DNA of 64,000 bases from Scalindua_A sp046757465. GTDB lineage: Bacteria > Planctomycetota > Brocadiia > Brocadiales > Scalinduaceae. The position numbers and the translations under genes were made by a program. Shown piece by piece: positions 25,201 through 35,015 of this stretch; the first letter of the stretch is position 1; each line of letters opens with the position of its first letter. Under the pieces are notes generated by a model. The model saw only the letters and a list, made by a program, of their open reading frames with translations. It made no database searches and was not told the origin of the DNA. Location of the stretch: positions 1-64,000 of the forward strand of contig JBHHYH010000008.1 in NCBI GenBank assembly GCA_046757465.1, in the 5' to 3' direction.

Positions 25201-25574
25201 ACAACCTGAAATTTAACGACAAAGGCTTAATTCCCGTAGTTATAGTGGATATTGTAGGTAACAAAGTTTTAACACTGTGTTATATGAATCAAGCAGCTTT
25301 AGAAAAAACAATTGAAACTGAAAAAGTTCATGTCTTTCGTCGTTCTAAGAATAGATTAATGCTTAAGGGCGAGACTTCAGGTCATGTTCAAATGGTGAAA
25401 GAGATTTTTTTTGATTGCGAGGGTAACTCTTTAGTCATTAAAGTTGATCAAAGTGTTGCAGCGTGTCACGAAGGGTATCGGTCGTGTTATTTCAGAAAAT
25501 ACAACAATGAAAAGGATAGCATCGAAATAGCAGAAAAAAGAGTCTTTGATCCGGAGAAGATATATAAAGTTTAG
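25188..25574 (+). CDS. hisI: Phosphoribosyl-AMP cyclohydrolase
   Basis: HisI opens the purine ring of phosphoribosyl-AMP, the third step of histidine synthesis. The 128-residue product has VVIVDIVGNKVLTLCYMN, RSKNRLMLKGETSGH, DCEGNSLVIKVDQ and ACHEGYRSCYFRK; the three cysteines are the zinc ligands. It is the monofunctional form without the HisE pyrophosphohydrolase. It overlaps thiE by 13 bases; the other his genes are elsewhere. Confidence 0.94.
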   Translation: MQLLNNLKFNDKGLIPVVIVDIVGNKVLTLCYMNQAALEKTIETEKVHVFRRSKNRLMLKGETSGHVQMVKEIFFDCEGNSLVIKVDQSVAACHEGYRSCYFRKYNNEKDSIEIAEKRVFDPEKIYKV

Positions 25575-25610
25575 CCGTGAGTTGTAAAATTGTCAATGAA
25601 AAGAAATAAC

Positions 25611-25639
25611 TTGAAAAGAATATTATCAGGTGTTATATT
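25611..25639 (+). promoter_or_regulatory. Candidate promoter for the OmpA-like lipoprotein gene
   Basis: TTGAAA (25611-25616) and TATATT (25634-25639) are separated by 17 bases, a good sigma70 arrangement, 157 bases before the ATG at 25796. No terminator follows hisI, so read-through is possible. Confidence 0.4.
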
Positions 25640-25795
25640 TAAGCTTATGACAAATTCGTTAGAGCATGTTTTCACGATGCGTAGAGGAAAACCTTCATTC
25701 TTTTGATGTACCTAAAAGGGTTTTTTAGAGATGCAAAGACTTTTATTGATGAAATCTATTTTTAAATAGAAGTTCTTAATGGGGGAAAGACAACC

Positions 25796-26431
25796 ATGAA
25801 GAGAAATTGGAGGTACATTGGGGCCGTATTTTTGGGTCTGTGGGTATTGGGCTTTGTGCAGGGGTGTGCGGAGCTAGAAGAACTCAGGACCGCGAATAGC
25901 CGACAGGCAATTACTATTCGTGACCAAATGGATGAGCTTAACAGATTGAGGGCAGAAAGCGAGGCGAAGAGGGTAGAAAAAGAAAGGCTTCATGCCGAGT
26001 TAGAAATTCTTGCGAATACTATTGGGGGGGGAGCGGCTGTTAGAGACACGACTGAAGGTCCAGTGATTCAGCTTCCAGAAACAATTTTATTTAACTCAGG
26101 CTTTGCAGTGATAAAGAAAGAAGGTAAATTAGCTCTGCAAAAAATAGCAGAACACCTCAAGTCAAAACCTTCCGCGCTCATAAGGATTGATGGCCATACG
26201 GATGCCGACCCCATAGTGAGATCAAAGTATCTATGGGATTCCAATCATCATCTCTCTGCAGGAAGGGCATTGAGTGTATTTCAGTATCTTGTTAAAAAGG
26301 AAGGTATTGATGAAAAAAGAATACACATAGCCGCTTATGGTCCGAATCGCTCCATTGCTTCTAACGATACTAAAGAAGGGAAAAAACAAAATAGAAGAGT
26401 AGAATTGCTAATCTTATCCACCAACAGGTGA
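25796..26431 (+). CDS. OmpA/Pal-like peptidoglycan-associated lipoprotein
   Basis: The 211-residue precursor has a signal peptide with lipobox VQGC (Cys24 after cleavage becomes lipidated), a coiled-coil of about 50 residues rich in Glu, Arg and Leu, then an OmpA C-terminal domain with LFNSGFAVI, RIDGHTDADPI, SAGRALSVFQYL and AYGPNRSIASNDTKEGKKQNRRVEL, which binds peptidoglycan. It should tether the outer membrane to the wall. No tol genes are adjacent. GGGGGAAAGA precedes the start region. Confidence 0.88.
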   Translation: MKRNWRYIGAVFLGLWVLGFVQGCAELEELRTANSRQAITIRDQMDELNRLRAESEAKRVEKERLHAELEILANTIGGGAAVRDTTEGPVIQLPETILFNSGFAVIKKEGKLALQKIAEHLKSKPSALIRIDGHTDADPIVRSKYLWDSNHHLSAGRALSVFQYLVKKEGIDEKRIHIAAYGPNRSIASNDTKEGKKQNRRVELLILSTNR

Positions 26432-26582
26432 GACATCGATTGCTGAGAAAGGTATTGAGTAATAATAAGGAATATTTATTAAGTAGCCAAAATTAAAAAC
26501 AATTCTTACACGACTTGACAAACTTGTTTTAAGTGGTGAGAAATGTATTCAGACATAAGAGGCGATAATTCAGTAAGGCAGT

Positions 26583-28457
26583 ATGACAAACGCAACAAAC
26601 TCAAAAGGGAAAAAGGAGAAAGATGGAAGTAAGGTTTGGCAGTTTTTACGTTCTGTTAAGCTTGCCGTAATCATCATAATAGTACTTGCTGTTGCATGTA
26701 TTGTAGGCACGGTAATACTTCAACAGCGAACTCCTGAAGATTATATAAGAAAATATGGCGAAGGTCTTACAAAATTCTTCACAGCAATTCAGCTTACGGA
26801 TATTTTTCATTCCTACTGGTTTGCATTCCTCCTGGTATTACTGTGTGTAAATTTGGGTTGTTGTACGGTTAAGAGATGGCGTAATACTGTACTTCAAATA
26901 GGTTTCTTGCTCACGCACATTAGTATAATATTGACTTTAATTGGTTGTTTTATCGATCTCCAATTTGGTGAAAAAGGCGGTGTAAATGTCTATGAAGGCA
27001 AATCAGTAGACTATTACTTAAGGCGTGGAGACTATAAGAAGATACCACTAGATTTTAAGGTATACTGTGATGATTTTATAATAGAAAAGCATCCTCCAAA
27101 ATACAGATTAGTTTCTTACGTAAAGGATAAAGACAGGCAAGGAAACTTGCCTGTAAAAATAGGCAAAAAGAATAAGATTCCGGGTTCTAACTATATAGTT
27201 ACAATTAAAGATTACTACCAGGATGCTGAATATTTACAGGAACCAATCAATATATCCAGCGATCCAAAAAATCCTGCTATATACGTACAATTATTAGGTT
27301 CGGAGGATGTTGCTGCAGAAGGATGGCTTTTTGCTAAGGGCCGTAATTGGTATAATGATCCTAGCCGTGACCTAAAAATAGAATATTTATGGGCAAATAG
27401 TGACGAGGATTTTGAGAAATTTATCAAGACAGTAGGAAAAAGCCATAGGCCAGAGTTAAAGATCATTGTAGATGATAAGAATATTCATAAGAGCGTGATC
27501 ATTGAGGAGGGTAAAAGCTTTTCAATAGATAATACATATTATAAGATAGAAATTAAGGAATTCACGCTGGACTATGTTAATAGGGCAAGGCCACTAAAAG
27601 AACAATCTCCAAATAATCCGGGTGTTTGGGTTGAGATTACGGGTCCACAGGGGATAGATTCACGATGGTCATTTGCAAAATATCCGGATTATTGGGATCA
27701 GGCACACCAATCAAAATATAAGGATATTAAGTTAATTTGTTTTGTTCCAGACGATTTTTCGCTTGCTTCAAACAGATTAAGGATAGTTCAAAACAAAAAT
27801 GGAAAACAGGCTTTTTCTTATATAAAGGACGAAAAGGTAATTAGCATTACAGATTGGGAAATTAACAAAGGGTACGATATAGGCGAAACGGGACAGAAAT
27901 TGCAAATAGCAAAGTATTATCCATCGTATAGTGTGAGAAAGGAAGTTGTTAGAAGGTCTGATAATCATGAAGGTCATGATCATCCGCCTGGTGAACATGT
28001 GGGAAACCCTGCAATATTTGTAGAAATCGATGGGCCCAGAGGCAAATTCGGTGATTGGATACTTGCCCAGAATCCTCCAATGTGGTATCCTGATAAAAAC
28101 TTTGCTCTTTTGTATGAAAGATCCGGTATGGAAATAAAAGATTATAAAAGTATATTGAGAGTTGTTGAAAATGGAGAAACTGTGTTGACAAAGACTATTG
28201 AGGTAAACGATCCTATGAAGTACAAGGGTTATGTATTCTACCAATCCAGTTACGACCCGGAAGGAGAGAAATACACCGGACTCCAGGTAACTAAAAATCC
28301 TGGTTTAGTAGTAGTTTATTCAGGATTTATTCTTTTATGCGTAGGTGTTGTCTTTATTTTCTATGTAAAGCCGTTCTTAAGACGCAAATTGAAGAAAGGA
28401 CAAAAGGTGGAAAATTATTATACCGAAGAAGAGATTGCGGCAGAGCATATTGAGTAA
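26583..28457 (+). CDS. resB: ResB-type cytochrome c biogenesis protein
   Basis: ResB with CcsA forms the system II machinery that carries heme across the membrane and attaches it to CxxCH motifs. The 624-residue protein has three hydrophobic segments near the N-terminus (LAVIIIIVLAVACIVGTV at about 27-44, then near 77-92 and 103-125), a long extracytoplasmic domain of about 440 residues, and a final membrane helix near 585-605. It is followed by ccsA after 193 bases. The gene supports the several secreted cytochromes in this window. Confidence 0.88.
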   Translation: MTNATNSKGKKEKDGSKVWQFLRSVKLAVIIIIVLAVACIVGTVILQQRTPEDYIRKYGEGLTKFFTAIQLTDIFHSYWFAFLLVLLCVNLGCCTVKRWRNTVLQIGFLLTHISIILTLIGCFIDLQFGEKGGVNVYEGKSVDYYLRRGDYKKIPLDFKVYCDDFIIEKHPPKYRLVSYVKDKDRQGNLPVKIGKKNKIPGSNYIVTIKDYYQDAEYLQEPINISSDPKNPAIYVQLLGSEDVAAEGWLFAKGRNWYNDPSRDLKIEYLWANSDEDFEKFIKTVGKSHRPELKIIVDDKNIHKSVIIEEGKSFSIDNTYYKIEIKEFTLDYVNRARPLKEQSPNNPGVWVEITGPQGIDSRWSFAKYPDYWDQAHQSKYKDIKLICFVPDDFSLASNRLRIVQNKNGKQAFSYIKDEKVISITDWEINKGYDIGETGQKLQIAKYYPSYSVRKEVVRRSDNHEGHDHPPGEHVGNPAIFVEIDGPRGKFGDWILAQNPPMWYPDKNFALLYERSGMEIKDYKSILRVVENGETVLTKTIEVNDPMKYKGYVFYQSSYDPEGEKYTGLQVTKNPGLVVVYSGFILLCVGVVFIFYVKPFLRRKLKKGQKVENYYTEEEIAAEHIE

Positions 28458-28650
28458 ATAATACATTCAAGATAGAGTAGTGAAATTCTGGGTAGTAACT
28501 TCAAAAAAGTACACGAAAAGGCGATTTAAATTTGTAATGCGTATTAAACCATCATGGATAAGTAATGGTGTATTTGCAAACTTATTAAATCATAGATTGA
28601 TGATAAATGGTTATCGTTTAACAAGAATATAAAAGAGAGGTGCATTAGAC

Positions 28651-29535
28651 ATGAATTTTATGCTGAATATTACTTTTTATTTGTTTATTTTGGGTATAGT
28701 AGCTTACATAGTCAGAGAAGTATGGAGAGCAAAAGCATTGCGCTGGATCGCATTTGGCATCCTTTCCGGTGCTTTTATATTAAACACAACTCTGGTACTT
28801 ACGAGATGGTATGAGGCAAATCATGCTCCGATGTCAGATAAGTACGAGTCATTTGTGTTTTTTGCCTGGAGTATTGCCCTTGTGTATCTGATTATGGAGC
28901 TTGTTACGATTTTCATTGCACGTGTACATGAATCTCGTCTGGGAATTATAGGAGCCTTACAATGCGTCTTATCGGCCTGGATGTTGCATCTAGCAATAAA
29001 TACTGATAGCACCATAAAGGAATTGCCCCCGGCGCTACAGAGTAACTGGTTGGTTATACACGTAATAAACTACTTTATATCTTATTCGGCTCTGAGTATT
29101 TCATTTTCTGCTGCAATTGTTTATCTAATATACAGGGCAATCTATCATGGTAAGGCAAAAGAAATAGTTATGTCCGGGACAGATAGTCAATTAAGTAGAG
29201 ACATAACCTTTGATAAATTAGCTTATATTTCTGTTACCATAGGCTTCCCATTTTTGACCGTTGGCTTGATTACGGGTTCGATTTGGGCTAAGGGAGCATG
29301 GGGCACTTATTGGGGATGGGACCCTAAAGAAATATGGTCTTTAATTAGCTGGCTTGTTTATCTTGCTTATCTCCATTTACCCATGATTTTGCCCAAGACA
29401 AAGATAAAAAAATCCTTTGCTCCCATTTTACTTTCAATCGTATTGTTAATTGCATTTCCTACTATTATATTTACCTTCATGGGATTACATAAGCTTCCTA
29501 CAGCAGATGTAAGTGATCATATTTATGCAGAATGA
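28651..29535 (+). CDS. ccsA: CcsA/ResC-type cytochrome c biogenesis protein
   Basis: CcsA is the heme-handling membrane subunit of system II cytochrome c assembly, working with ResB upstream. The 294-residue protein has about eight hydrophobic helices and the tryptophan-rich WWD-type motif GTYWGWDPKEIWSLI that binds heme on the outer face; conserved histidines flank it (LVIHVINYF and FMGLHKLP). AGAGAGGTG precedes the ATG. Length is typical of short CcsA forms. Confidence 0.92.
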   Translation: MNFMLNITFYLFILGIVAYIVREVWRAKALRWIAFGILSGAFILNTTLVLTRWYEANHAPMSDKYESFVFFAWSIALVYLIMELVTIFIARVHESRLGIIGALQCVLSAWMLHLAINTDSTIKELPPALQSNWLVIHVINYFISYSALSISFSAAIVYLIYRAIYHGKAKEIVMSGTDSQLSRDITFDKLAYISVTIGFPFLTVGLITGSIWAKGAWGTYWGWDPKEIWSLISWLVYLAYLHLPMILPKTKIKKSFAPILLSIVLLIAFPTIIFTFMGLHKLPTADVSDHIYAE

Positions 29536-29599
29536 TTTTCATGAATATATATAGTCTTGCATAAAATGTTATACAATTGTGTTTAGGAATATTTAATAT

Positions 29600-29810
29600 T
29601 GAGATTCTTCAGCAGCCCTCCACTGCTTTCTCCCCTGACGGGGGGACTTAACGTTACGAGAGCAATAAGTGGGGGTTGCTTCAGGCACTGTGTCTCCTGA
29701 ACGCAGTGAAGGGATGACGATGTGATAACATTAATGTCACTCTGAGTCCTTCATTTGTGTCATTCTTCCCACGCTGCTTCCTTGCGGAAGTAAGGATGCG
29801 GGGTCAGAAT
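29600..29810. repeat. Degenerate repeat cluster in the 496-bp gap after ccsA
   Basis: The first half of the gap 29536-30031 contains repeat pieces: CTCCCCTGACGGGGGGA (about 29629-29645), a copy related to the GTCATTCTGAAC family (29732-29775) and GCTTCCTTGCGGAAGTAAGG (about 29778-29797), which resembles GCTTCCTTGCGTAAGC at 31356-31371. The second half (29811-30031) is AT-rich and I see no gene in it; it should hold the promoter of the acylphosphatase gene. Confidence 0.5.
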
Positions 29811-30031
29811 TTAGTTATGCGCTCAGTATAAACTCAGAGAAGAGTCTAATTTAACCATATCTCGATAAACACTCCAGGTCTAACCAAGTTGGAAGATATG
29901 TTGACTGAACCTTTAGGGTTTTAGTATAATCTTCTCACTCTTGGAATAAGGCGTTAAAACATCCTTTTTCTATAAATATTTTCGTAATAGAGTAACCCTA
30001 TTGATAGGCTGGTAGAAGCTAATTTTTAGAA

Positions 30032-30310
30032 ATGGAAAAGGTAAGAGCTCATGTCTTTATAGAGGGTAGGGTTCAGGGAGTCTTCTTTAGAGCTAATACA
30101 AGAGAAGAGGCTAATTCATTGGGTTTGACTGGCTGGGCGAGAAATTGCTGGGATGGTCGTGTCGAAGCTGTCTTCGAGGGTGAAAGAGAAAAGGTTGAAA
30201 AGGTTATATCTTGGTGTAAGAAAGGGCCGCCTGGAGCAATGGTAAGAGATGTGGAAACAAACTGGGAACAGGCAACTGGTGAGTATGAAACATTTTCAAT
30301 CAAATATTAA
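30032..30310 (+). CDS. acyP: Acylphosphatase
   Basis: A small enzyme that hydrolyses acyl phosphates. The 92-residue product has the catalytic Arg20 in GRVQGVFFR and Asn38 in GWARNCWDGRVEAVFEG, both in the expected positions, and the C-terminal strand YETFSIKY. Length is standard. It stands alone between repeat-containing gaps; physiological role is not evident from neighbours. Confidence 0.94.
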   Translation: MEKVRAHVFIEGRVQGVFFRANTREEANSLGLTGWARNCWDGRVEAVFEGEREKVEKVISWCKKGPPGAMVRDVETNWEQATGEYETFSIKY

Positions 30311-30329
30311 AATAAATTAGCTCCACTTC

Positions 30330-30448
30330 CTGCCCGTAAATAGCGGTGGGTGTTCGCTAATTACAGGCGTTCCCCCGCAGAGCGTGGGAACGAGGGGGTC
30401 TGGTGGTGGAACGCATAAACTGGTACCTACGCTCTGCGTAGGAACCAG
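30330..30448. repeat. CGTTCCC/GGGAACG palindromic repeat pair
   Basis: CGTTCCCCC with GAGCGTGGGAACGAGGGGG (30368-30398), and a second hairpin CTGGTACCTACGC (30420-30432) against GCGTAGGAACCAG (30436-30448) with one mismatch. The GCGTGGGAACGAG core is the same as in the near-perfect palindrome at 49162-49193. Confidence 0.6.
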
Positions 30449-30489
30449 ATGATCAATGAATCAGCAATTGAAAAAGGCGCTAAGTTAAC

Positions 30490-31248
30490 ATGGCTGAATT
30501 GGATAGTAAACTAACAACAGAAAAAAAGATCATAGCACAAAACCTGGCTGATTTGCAAAAACGCATAAAGTTAGCAAGTTCACGTTCCACACATAATCAA
30601 GGCCCAATTGAATTACTAATCTCAACAAAGTATGTAGAGGCACATATCATAAAAGTGTTATATGAACTGGGGATTTCATGTATAGGTGAGAATCGTTTAC
30701 AGGATACGGAAAGAAAATTAAAAACCCTGAGCAACTTAGATTTACACTGGCATATGTTTGGACATCTTCAACGAAATAAGGTTAAAAAGGCAATCCGTAT
30801 CTTTGATTTGATACACTCGGTAGAGAATATACGTCTTGCAGAGGAAATAAACAAAGAGTCTCTAAAGCTAAATAAAAAAATCAGAATACTGGTAGAGGTA
30901 AATGTAAGTGGTGAAGAGTCTAAATATGGGCTTACACCAGGAGACGTTATTCCTTTTATGTATGAATTAAGTAAAATGGAAGGAATTAGTGTTGAAGGCT
31001 TAATGACAATGACGCCTATTGTTGATGATGCTGAGGTATGTAGACCTTTTTTCAGAGGATTACGTGAGTTGAGTAAGAAAGTTGAAAACGAAGGCATAAA
31101 CGGTATCAAGATGAAATATCTTTCCATGGGGATGACTCAGGATTTTGAAGTTGCGATTGAAGAAGGTGCAAACATGGTCAGAGTTGGATCTGCAGTTTTT
31201 AAAGGGATGCAAAACAAAGACATTATTTGGCCTTTAACAATTGGATAA
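30490..31248 (+). CDS. YggS/PLPBP family pyridoxal phosphate homeostasis protein
   Basis: A PLP-binding protein of the alanine-racemase fold without a second domain, which buffers pyridoxal phosphate. The 252-residue product has the Schiff-base lysine in LLISTKYV, IGENRLQD, WHMFGHLQRNKVKKA, and the phosphate-binding MGMTQDFEVAIEEGANMVRVGSAVF. Length is slightly above the usual 230 because of the N-terminus. Often next to proC or yggT; here it is followed by the DUF167 gene after a repeat-filled gap. Confidence 0.92.
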   Translation: MAELDSKLTTEKKIIAQNLADLQKRIKLASSRSTHNQGPIELLISTKYVEAHIIKVLYELGISCIGENRLQDTERKLKTLSNLDLHWHMFGHLQRNKVKKAIRIFDLIHSVENIRLAEEINKESLKLNKKIRILVEVNVSGEESKYGLTPGDVIPFMYELSKMEGISVEGLMTMTPIVDDAEVCRPFFRGLRELSKKVENEGINGIKMKYLSMGMTQDFEVAIEEGANMVRVGSAVFKGMQNKDIIWPLTIG

Positions 31249-31339
31249 TGTAGCGGAAAGCCATGCCTGAGGCAGATTCGCCTTGGCGAACTTTTACCTG
31301 CGTTTCTCCTCATTTGATGGGTTTATGACAATTTCACGT

Positions 31340-31466
31340 AAGCCACGCCCCCATAGCTTCCTTGCGTAAGCTAGGAATGGGGGCGGCTACCCGCCCGAAC
31401 GTACCGTTCGTTACGGGCGGGCCTGTCCGACTTACGTCGTTCAGGCGGGCAAAAATCGCTCAATTT
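31340..31466. repeat. Composite GC-rich repeat between the yggS-like and DUF167 genes
   Basis: CGCCCCCAT (31346-31354) pairs with ATGGGGGCG (31377-31385). CCCGCCCG (31390-31397) pairs with CGGGCGGG (31414-31421). AAATCGCTCAATTTA (31452-31466) is identical to part of the terminal repeat of the element at 51886-52028. At least three repeat families thus abut here. Confidence 0.6.
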
Positions 31467-31492
31467 ATTTAATTTTACGAGTAGTGTAAAAG

Positions 31493-31774
31493 ATGATCAA
31501 GATTAGAAAAATGGAGGATGGAATAATAATACCCGCGAGGATACAAGCAAATTCAAGCAAAGAGAGGGTCATGGGTGAATATGCTGAAAAGTTGAAAATT
31601 GCAGTAACTTCGCTACCTGAGAAGGGAAAGGCAAATAAGGCAATAATTAAAGCACTAGCTAAATGGTTAAATATCAAAACCTCTGATATTCAAATAGTAT
31701 CCGGAGAAAAATCGAAAGACAAAGAAATATTTGTAAGAAATATTACAGAGAAAGATCTATATCGGTTAATTTAG
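31493..31774 (+). CDS. DUF167 family protein (YggU-like)
   Basis: A 93-residue soluble alpha/beta protein with the family pattern IIIPARIQANSSKERVMGEYAEKLKIAVTS and the conserved PEKGKANKAIIKALAKWL, then DIQIVSGEKSKDKEI. The function of the family is unknown. Length is typical. It is commonly found near yggS and yggT genes, which fits the neighbour at 30490. Confidence 0.9.
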   Translation: MIKIRKMEDGIIIPARIQANSSKERVMGEYAEKLKIAVTSLPEKGKANKAIIKALAKWLNIKTSDIQIVSGEKSKDKEIFVRNITEKDLYRLI

Positions 31775-31831
31775 TTTAGTAATCAAATTTGTTTCTTAAT
31801 GTAGTCAGGATTATAGTTATGTTTTCCAAAA

Positions 31832-31914
31832 AGGATGCTAGATACTAGATGCTCGATACACGATCCTCAATAAACGTTTCTCATCTAGCATCAAGGATCA
31901 AGCATCAAGCATCT
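31832..31914. repeat. GATGCTAGAT-type repeat upstream of ileS
   Basis: Short, slightly varied copies of GATGCTAGATACTAGATGCTC on one side and CTAGCATCAAGGATCAAGC on the other form an imperfect inverted repeat around a central ATAAACG. It does not resemble a T-box leader. No gene. Confidence 0.5.
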
Positions 31915-31986
31915 GAGTATAAGGGAACTGATTGAAATCTAAAAAAAGAAATATAGAATTCCTACAAGTTAAGGGAATTAAGAGAC

Positions 31987-34809
31987 ATGAGCTATAAAGA
32001 TACAATAAATTTACCGAAGACAAAATTCTCCATGAAGGGAAACCTTATCCAAAAGGAACCTGAGTTCCTGAAAAAATGGGAAAAGGAAGACCTTTACGCC
32101 CAGATCCGAAAGGCAAGGGCAGGCGCTAAGAAATTTATTCTGCATGATGGGCCACCTTATCCTACCGGAGACCTGCATATTGGAACAGGATTAAACAAAA
32201 TCCTGAAGGACATAATTGTCAGGTTTTATACGATGAGGGGTTATGATGCTCCGTATGTACCGGGTTGGGATTGTCATGGCCTTCCCATAGAACATAGAGT
32301 TATGCAGGAAATTGGTTCTAAGGCAGAGGGTATGGAAAAAATCGAGATTCGTAAGAAGTGTAAAAAATATGCAGAAAAATTTGTAAAGGTACAAAAGAAA
32401 CAATTTAAGTCCTTAGGTGTCTCAGGTGATTGGGAGTCTTCATATCTTACATTCACTCCTCAATATGAAGCTGGCGTAATTGAGGTATTTGGAAAGCTGG
32501 TCGAAAAAGGTTACGTATATAGAAGACTGAAACCAATACACTGGTGTACCCGTTGCAAAACCGCTCTCGCGGAAGCAGAACTGGAATATCGAAATGAAAC
32601 CAGTCCATCTATCTACGTTAATTTCAAGCTTATAGACAAACCCAAAGATATCTTTAAAAACATAGCAGACGAAGATGTTTATATACTAATCTGGACAACC
32701 ACTCCCTGGACTTTGCCCGCAAACCTCGCAGTCGCCTTGCATCCGGATTATAAATATACGGCTGTGAGGTACACAAATCCAAAAACGCAAAAGAAGGAAG
32801 TCACAATACTCGCAGACAGCTTAGTGGATTCTATTATGAATTTATTAAATATTGAGAATTTCGAACGGCTGGGTACAGTCTCTGGCAGCTCGTTAGAAGG
32901 GCTTAAATATAAACACAATATATTGGACAGGGTTGGGACAATAGTCTTAGCCGATTATGTTACGCTTACGGATGGTACAGGGTGTGTGCATACGGCGCCG
33001 GGTCACGGTCAGGAAGATTATCTGACAGGATTAAAGTACGATCTGCCAATTATTAGTCCAGTAGATGAAACTGGCTGTTTTACAGAGGAGGCAGGAGATT
33101 TTGCCGGACAGCAAATAACTGAGGGTAATAAGTCAATAATAAAGAAACTGGACGAATTGGGTCTGTTGTTGCACATGGATCATTTGAGTCATTCATATCC
33201 GCACTGTTGGCGTTGTAAGAAGCCCGTAATTTTTCGTGCAACGGAACAATGGTTTGTAAATATAGACCATCAAAATCTCAGGGAAAATATGTTAAGAGAG
33301 ATAAAGAAGACAAATTGGGTTCCATCATGGGGTGATGTGCGAATGTCTAACATGATTAAGGAACGCCCGGATTGGTGCATTTCTAGACAGCGTTCCTGGG
33401 GTGTCCCAATACCCGCTTTCTATTGCACCGGCTGTAAAGAGACAATCCTGGACGTAAAGGTTATATATCACGTGAGGGATATGTTCTTAAAACATGGTGC
33501 AGATAGCTGGTTTTATAAAGATGCAAAGGAATTCCTGCCAAATGGCACTAAATGCCCAAATTGCAATTCCACTGATTTTGAAAAGGAAAATGATATATTC
33601 GACGTATGGTTCGAGTCAGGTTCCAGTCATCACGCAGTGCTTAATAAGCGTGAAGAATTAACCTTTCCCGCAGACGTTTATCTTGAAGGAAGCGACCAGC
33701 ATAGAGGTTGGTTTCAGCTATCACTGCTGCCTTCAGTTGCGGCATGGGGGTGTGCGCCTTTTAAGACAGTTTTGACCCATGGCTTTGTGGTAGATGAAAA
33801 GGGTGAGAAGATGTCTAAATCACTTGGTAACTTTATATCGGTGGGGGATGCCTTGAAGGATTTGGGGGGAGATATCTTAAGACTATGGACAGCCTCCATG
33901 GAATACAGAAACGAAATGAATGTTTCACATTCAATTATATTAAGGATGTCGGATTCTTACAGGCGCATCAGGAATACATTCAGATACATTCTTGGCAATT
34001 TATATGATTTTGACCCAAGTAAAGATTCTGTAGAATACGCACAACTGTGGGAGATTGACAGATGGGCCCTGCACAAGACAGAAATACTCATAAACTCAGT
34101 AACATCTGCCTTCGAATCCTTTCAATTTCACCGTGTGTATCATAATATTCATAATTTCTGTGCGGTTGAGATGAGTTCGTTTTATTTCGATATACTTAAG
34201 GACAGGCTTTATACATTCTCGAAAAAATCACTGGAAAGACGAGCTGCACAGACAGTGCTTCACAGGATAAATTGTGTTCTGGTAAGACTATTGGCTCCCA
34301 TCCTTGTGTATACCACAGAAGAAGTATGGATGGAGTCGAAACACAATAATGGCAATACTGTAGGTGTTCATCTTTCTGATTGGCCTGAATCCAAAGAGCA
34401 ATATATAGATGAAGAACTTAATGATAAATGGGATAATATCATCAAAATTAGAACTGACGTGGCGCGGGAGCTGGAAAAGATGAGGGCTGCAAAACACATT
34501 GGCAACTCCCTTGAGGCCGTAGTCGATCTTTACACCGAAGACGGTAATCTGCTCAAGCTCCTGAAGGAATACGAAAATAATTTACCGATGATATTTATTG
34601 TCTCAGACGTAAACATAAGCGAAGGACCTCTAGATTCTGCAAATAAGGGAGAAATCTTTGAAAAGCTATTTATCAAGGTAAGAGTTGCAGATAGTAACAA
34701 ATGCGAAAGATGCTGGAACTACCGGAAAGAAGTAGGCAAGATTGACAAATACCCAACCCTGTGTGACAGATGTGCAGAAGTTATTGAAGAAAGTGAGGTG
34801 CAAAAATGA
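31987..34809 (+). CDS. ileS: Isoleucyl-tRNA synthetase
   Basis: IleS charges tRNA-Ile and edits valine. The 940-residue class I enzyme has the HIGH motif as PTGDLHIGTG near residue 58, the CP1 editing region with TTPWTLPANLAVA and GTGCVHTAPGHGQED, KMSKS in GEKMSKSLGN near 614, and a C-terminal zinc finger CERCWNYRKEVG...LCDRC. It is of the bacterial type with the zinc-binding tail. It appears monocistronic. Confidence 0.96.
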   Translation: MSYKDTINLPKTKFSMKGNLIQKEPEFLKKWEKEDLYAQIRKARAGAKKFILHDGPPYPTGDLHIGTGLNKILKDIIVRFYTMRGYDAPYVPGWDCHGLPIEHRVMQEIGSKAEGMEKIEIRKKCKKYAEKFVKVQKKQFKSLGVSGDWESSYLTFTPQYEAGVIEVFGKLVEKGYVYRRLKPIHWCTRCKTALAEAELEYRNETSPSIYVNFKLIDKPKDIFKNIADEDVYILIWTTTPWTLPANLAVALHPDYKYTAVRYTNPKTQKKEVTILADSLVDSIMNLLNIENFERLGTVSGSSLEGLKYKHNILDRVGTIVLADYVTLTDGTGCVHTAPGHGQEDYLTGLKYDLPIISPVDETGCFTEEAGDFAGQQITEGNKSIIKKLDELGLLLHMDHLSHSYPHCWRCKKPVIFRATEQWFVNIDHQNLRENMLREIKKTNWVPSWGDVRMSNMIKERPDWCISRQRSWGVPIPAFYCTGCKETILDVKVIYHVRDMFLKHGADSWFYKDAKEFLPNGTKCPNCNSTDFEKENDIFDVWFESGSSHHAVLNKREELTFPADVYLEGSDQHRGWFQLSLLPSVAAWGCAPFKTVLTHGFVVDEKGEKMSKSLGNFISVGDALKDLGGDILRLWTASMEYRNEMNVSHSIILRMSDSYRRIRNTFRYILGNLYDFDPSKDSVEYAQLWEIDRWALHKTEILINSVTSAFESFQFHRVYHNIHNFCAVEMSSFYFDILKDRLYTFSKKSLERRAAQTVLHRINCVLVRLLAPILVYTTEEVWMESKHNNGNTVGVHLSDWPESKEQYIDEELNDKWDNIIKIRTDVARELEKMRAAKHIGNSLEAVVDLYTEDGNLLKLLKEYENNLPMIFIVSDVNISEGPLDSANKGEIFEKLFIKVRVADSNKCERCWNYRKEVGKIDKYPTLCDRCAEVIEESEVQK

Positions 34810-35015
34810 TGTTTATGTTTTTACGCATGGTGAAACATATTTACGTTCATACAATTTGTTTTCCATAACATATCATCCATAATTAATCAACAACTCACTG
34901 TTTTTTTTCACGTTTATCAGAAATTTACTTGAAAATTGCTTTAAAGTTATATAAATCATGACTATGTTATTAGAAATATATAGCTGCTGTATATTTAACT
35001 GTTAAACAGGAAAAG

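Noticed and set aside
25597..25707. 36-codon frame MKRNNLKRIL... upstream of the OmpA-like gene
   Set aside because: It overlaps the candidate promoter and has no ribosome-binding site.
31775..31986. T-box leader expected before ileS
   Set aside because: No T-box sequence or specifier stem is visible; the stretch holds a GATGCTAGAT-type repeat instead.
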